From Candidatus Poribacteria bacterium (GTDB lineage: Bacteria > Poribacteria > WGA-4E > WGA-3G): a stretch of DNA of 64,000 nucleotides. The DNA is taken from positions 59,473 through 123,472 of the forward strand of contig JAPPCZ010000044.1 in NCBI GenBank assembly GCA_028824685.1, written 5' to 3'. Position 1 is the first letter of the stretch; the number at the start of each line of letters is the position of its first letter. Positions 61,831 through 64,000 of this stretch are shown here, piece after piece. Below the pieces are notes generated by a model, which saw only the letters and a list, made by a program, of their open reading frames with translations, did not search any database and had not been told where the DNA came from. A program made the translations under genes and the position numbers.

Positions 61831-62091
61831 TAGTGCTTTGTCTACCCAAATTTATAGGTATAGGTCACGATTCGGAGATCGCTCCTACCTATGAACTGCT
61901 TATGGTAGGAGGGAACTCCGGGGAATGCCAAAAGGCATTCATACCCGCCGAATGCCAAAAAGCGCATTCGGCGTTGATTTGGACAGATGCCTACAGGCAT
62001 GTGGCGTTGATTCTGTTCATACCGTTGATTTCTTGATTTGGATTCCCGACTACTTTCAAGACCCATCAATTAGTACTTGACTAAGCAATAG
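61831..62091. mobile_element. MITE-like element with a 121-base nested hairpin insertion
   Basis: The ends match 48040-48172 (TAGTGCTTTGTC at 61831 and TTGACTAAGCAATAG ending 62091). The two GTAGGAG arms are at 61864-61888 and 61905-62050, the second broken after GAACTCCG by an insertion at 61921-62041. The insertion holds three short hairpins, each related to GAATGCC-GGCATTC and each followed by a form of CCGTTGATTTGG or GGCGTTGATTTGG. It lies between thiE and rsmB. Confidence 0.65.
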
Positions 62092-63459
62092 TTAGATACG
62101 ACGAAGCCTTGCAGCGAAAGTGCCATCAACACCGTGTTCATGTGGAAACGTCTGGAGAAAGCCTTGGGACGTTATTGCACTCTGTGGAATATCGGGTAAA
62201 AATTCATTTACATGTTCCACTTTGAACATTGGAAAATTTTTCAAAAGCCGACTGATGATTTCCTCATTTTCTGTCCGTTCAATTGTACAAGTGCTATATA
62301 CTAAAATACCGTTGGGTTTGATGTGTGGCGCAGCGTTTTCCAAGAGACTGTACTGAAGAGTTCTAAGGGAGAGAAGTTGGTCTGAGGTCTTATTCCAACG
62401 GATATCAGGATGACGACGAAGTGTGCCGAATCCTGAACATGGGGCATCAATAAGCACGGCATCTGCAGCGTTGAGAAAACTAAGATCCGATTTTGTGGCA
62501 TCTATTGTTCGGGTTTCTACGTTCTGAACACCGAGACGTTTGCAATTTTCTTGTAACATAGCAAGTTTCTGGTCCGAAATATCACCTGCAATAATTTTAC
62601 CCGAATTCCCCATCATGCAAGCGATGTGTGTTGTTTTACCGCCTGGTGCTGCGCATAGGTCCACAACTAACTTCGGAGATTCTGGCAGGAGCAGGTATGG
62701 AACTAACATGGCACTTTCATCTTGCACATACACATCTTCGCGATTAAGCACATCTTTTAAAGTTATTTCATCTTTTGAACCAGAAACTGCATCGTCCGCA
62801 GTGATTGACGGATTTTCAACTACAATCCCATCTGGAGCAATTTTAGATAGTTTGGTGGACAAACCATTTGCCGCAAGTGATTGACAAAGTTCGTCGCGAT
62901 CTGTTAGGAAGGAATTCGCACGTAGGGTTAGTGGCGCAACTTGGTTGCTTGCTTGGCAAAATGCCAATGTCCAAGGTAGACCGCGTGTTTCAAGCCACCT
63001 TTTCACTAACCATTTTGGATATGAAAAAGAAAAGGATATATGTTCTATAGGGTGAGTTTCAAGTGGAGGATAGGATAAATCTGTGTATTTGCGTTGCACA
63101 GAACGCAAAACAGCATTGATAAAACCAGTTGTCTTTCGTCTATTTTTAACAAGTTGGACGGTTTCAAAAATTGCGGCGTGCGGGGGGATACCATCAAGGT
63201 GTAACAATTGAAAAGTACCGAGTCGAAGGATAGCACGATGCTTCGCATCTAACCGAAATCGAGGATTGATGAAATGTTTCAACACCCAATCCAGTTGCTG
63301 TTGCCAACGCACGACACCGTAAACGAGTGCGTTGGCCAACCGGCGTTCACGACCGTTCAGCGCAGATCGCTTAAATGCGTTGTCAACGACAGAGGCAATT
63401 GACGCATCGGTTTCAGAAAGGTCTAACAGACATGCCAATGCGACTTCGCGTGCATTCAT
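62092..63459 (-). CDS. rsmB: 16S rRNA cytosine-967 C5-methyltransferase
   Basis: 455 residues. N-terminal NusB-like RNA-binding domain (AREVALACLLDLSETDASIA) then a Rossmann methyltransferase domain. Motifs: VVDLCAAPGGKTTHIA for S-adenosylmethionine near residue 263, VLIDAPCSGFGTLRRHPDIR with one active Cys, and VYSTCTIERTENEEII with the catalytic Cys. AGGGAAATAAA precedes the ATG. It is 54 bases downstream of rpsT on the same strand. Confidence 0.95.
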   Translation of the reverse strand: MNAREVALACLLDLSETDASIASVVDNAFKRSALNGRERRLANALVYGVVRWQQQLDWVLKHFINPRFRLDAKHRAILRLGTFQLLHLDGIPPHAAIFETVQLVKNRRKTTGFINAVLRSVQRKYTDLSYPPLETHPIEHISFSFSYPKWLVKRWLETRGLPWTLAFCQASNQVAPLTLRANSFLTDRDELCQSLAANGLSTKLSKIAPDGIVVENPSITADDAVSGSKDEITLKDVLNREDVYVQDESAMLVPYLLLPESPKLVVDLCAAPGGKTTHIACMMGNSGKIIAGDISDQKLAMLQENCKRLGVQNVETRTIDATKSDLSFLNAADAVLIDAPCSGFGTLRRHPDIRWNKTSDQLLSLRTLQYSLLENAAPHIKPNGILVYSTCTIERTENEEIISRLLKNFPMFKVEHVNEFLPDIPQSAITSQGFLQTFPHEHGVDGTFAARLRRI

Positions 63460-63513
63460 TTTATTTCCCTATACAGTATAAGGTTATTTATAGGGCGATT
63501 CATGCTAATGCAA

Positions 63514-63777
63514 TTAGGCAGTGAGTGCGTTCAACTTGCGCGTGATGCGCGATTTTTGTCGATTCGCAGTGCCTTTTTTGATAACACCTTTACTTGCAGC
63601 TCTATCAAGTAAACTTGCAGTGGTTTTGCACAATTGTTGTGCCTTTTCCACGTCGCCTTCCTGCAATGCTAATTCAGCATTTTTGAGTGCAGTTCTGAGT
63701 GAGGCTTTACGGTGTCTATTTCGGGTGCGTTTTTTCGCATCCGCGCGTACATGCTTCCTTGCAGATCGTCTATGCAA
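63514..63777 (-). CDS. rpsT: 30S ribosomal protein S20
   Basis: 87 residues, very basic: RRSARKHVRADAKKRTRNRH, then RTALKNAELALQEGDVEKAQ and KKGTANRQKSRITRKLNAL, the normal S20 pattern. The start is TTG, with GGAG 9 bases upstream; an in-frame TAA two codons earlier excludes any other start. E. coli rpsT also begins with TTG, where it supports feedback control of S20 synthesis. Confidence 0.95.
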   Translation of the reverse strand: MHRRSARKHVRADAKKRTRNRHRKASLRTALKNAELALQEGDVEKAQQLCKTTASLLDRAASKGVIKKGTANRQKSRITRKLNALTA

Positions 63778-63814
63778 AACTTAAAACTCCTTAATTTATT
63801 TTGTAAACCTATAA

Positions 63815-63843
63815 ATTATACTACAAAAATTCGTGTTTGTCCA
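63815..63843 (-). promoter_or_regulatory. Promoter for rpsT
   Basis: Minus strand TGGACA (63838-63843), 17 bases, TATAAT (63815-63820), about 40 bases upstream of the TTG start. The same hexamers as the metH promoter. Confidence 0.75.
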
Positions 63844-63863
63844 TTATTTTTCTGAACTTCGCG

Positions 63864-64000
63864 ATTTATATAGTAGTTTATATGAAAATGTGAAAATATA
63901 CCAGAAAAATCAAAAACTAAACAACCCTGTCCAGAAGCAGGGTTGTTTAGTTTTATAGATTCTTATTTTATCATATTAACTGCGAGTTTAGGTTTTGAAG
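63864..64000. mobile_element. Right end of one element abutting the left end of another (CAGGGTTRTTTAGTTTT family)
   Basis: 63864-63929 matches the right 60 bases of 38309-38514, ending AAAACTAAACAACCCTG. After 8 bases (63930-63937) the inverted left end CAGGGTTGTTTAGTTTT begins at 63938 and runs off the window, sharing GAGTTTA-containing sequence with the left part of 38309-38514. The two ends can form a perfect 17-bp hairpin. Confidence 0.6.

Noticed and set aside
61825..62091. Possible thiamine riboswitch before thiE
   Set aside because: The upstream region is fully explained by a repeat element; no THI-box sequence was found.

Overview
The window reads as a stretch of bacterial chromosome, moderately AT-rich, from an uncultured marine or sponge-associated lineage. 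Candidatus Poribacteria or a neighbouring phylum is my best guess, from gene content rather than a marker tree. Supporting signs are a DUF1501 protein and a DUF1549/DUF1553 cytochrome protein of the type common in Planctomycetes and Poribacteria, several Uma2-type DUF820 genes, many Gfo/Idh/MocA-type enzymes, a TonB receptor (so an outer membrane), a full Pup-proteasome locus and many intergenic palindromes. Most genes are housekeeping or metabolic. Promoters of the -35/-10 type with 17-bp spacers and AGGAG-like ribosome sites are easy to see.

Layout. 1-3079 (minus): three tandem PspA/IM30 paralogues, the first cut by the window edge, behind a membrane-anchored coiled-coil protein. 3557-6574 (plus): an N-acyl-D-amino-acid deacylase-type amidohydrolase and a mercuric-reductase-like flavoprotein. 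6934-14201 (minus): RtcB, a Gfo/Idh/MocA enzyme, a cupin, two duplicated Uma2 genes and pyruvate phosphate dikinase. 14340-18497 (minus): the remains of a type III restriction-modification operon, with broken mod and res genes at the ends and three intact defence-like genes inside (DUF4411, ImmA/IrrE with HTH, and a HEPN-like protein). A possible structured RNA on the opposite strand lies between them. 18527-26148 (minus): Uma2, then pafA, prcA, prcB, pup, dop and mpa, a complete bacterial proteasome set. 26363-29977 (minus): recA, thpR, pgsA, lolA-like and an unknown gene. 30076-33750 (plus): metH. 33765-38081 (minus): nine VOC-fold (glyoxalase-like) paralogues in a row. 38679-39803 (plus): a small membrane protein and a DUF58 protein. 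40143-43636 (minus): BMP-family lipoprotein, NUDIX hydrolase, gamma-glutamyltransferase and glutaredoxin-like protein. 43870-45920 (plus): a zinc-peptidase-like lipoprotein and another Gfo/Idh/MocA enzyme. 45996-57896 (minus): an unknown secreted protein, an Ldh2-type dehydrogenase, a zinc-type alcohol dehydrogenase, DUF1501, an aspartic protease, duplicated TolB-like propellers with small membrane proteins, and the DUF1549/DUF1553 cytochrome protein. 58942-61158 (plus): a TonB-dependent receptor. 61195-63777 (minus): thiE, rsmB and rpsT.

The most unusual layer is in the intergenic DNA. At least four unrelated palindromic repeat families share one plan: two short hairpins facing each other, with base changes that preserve pairing within each hairpin. 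They sit inside short elements with terminal inverted repeats, three of which carry 9-bp target duplications and one a 5-bp duplication. A tiny hairpin sequence has inserted into the loop of two different host hairpins, always after CCG. No transposase lies in the window, so these elements must be mobilised in trans or be relics.

No tRNA, rRNA, CRISPR array or prophage was seen.
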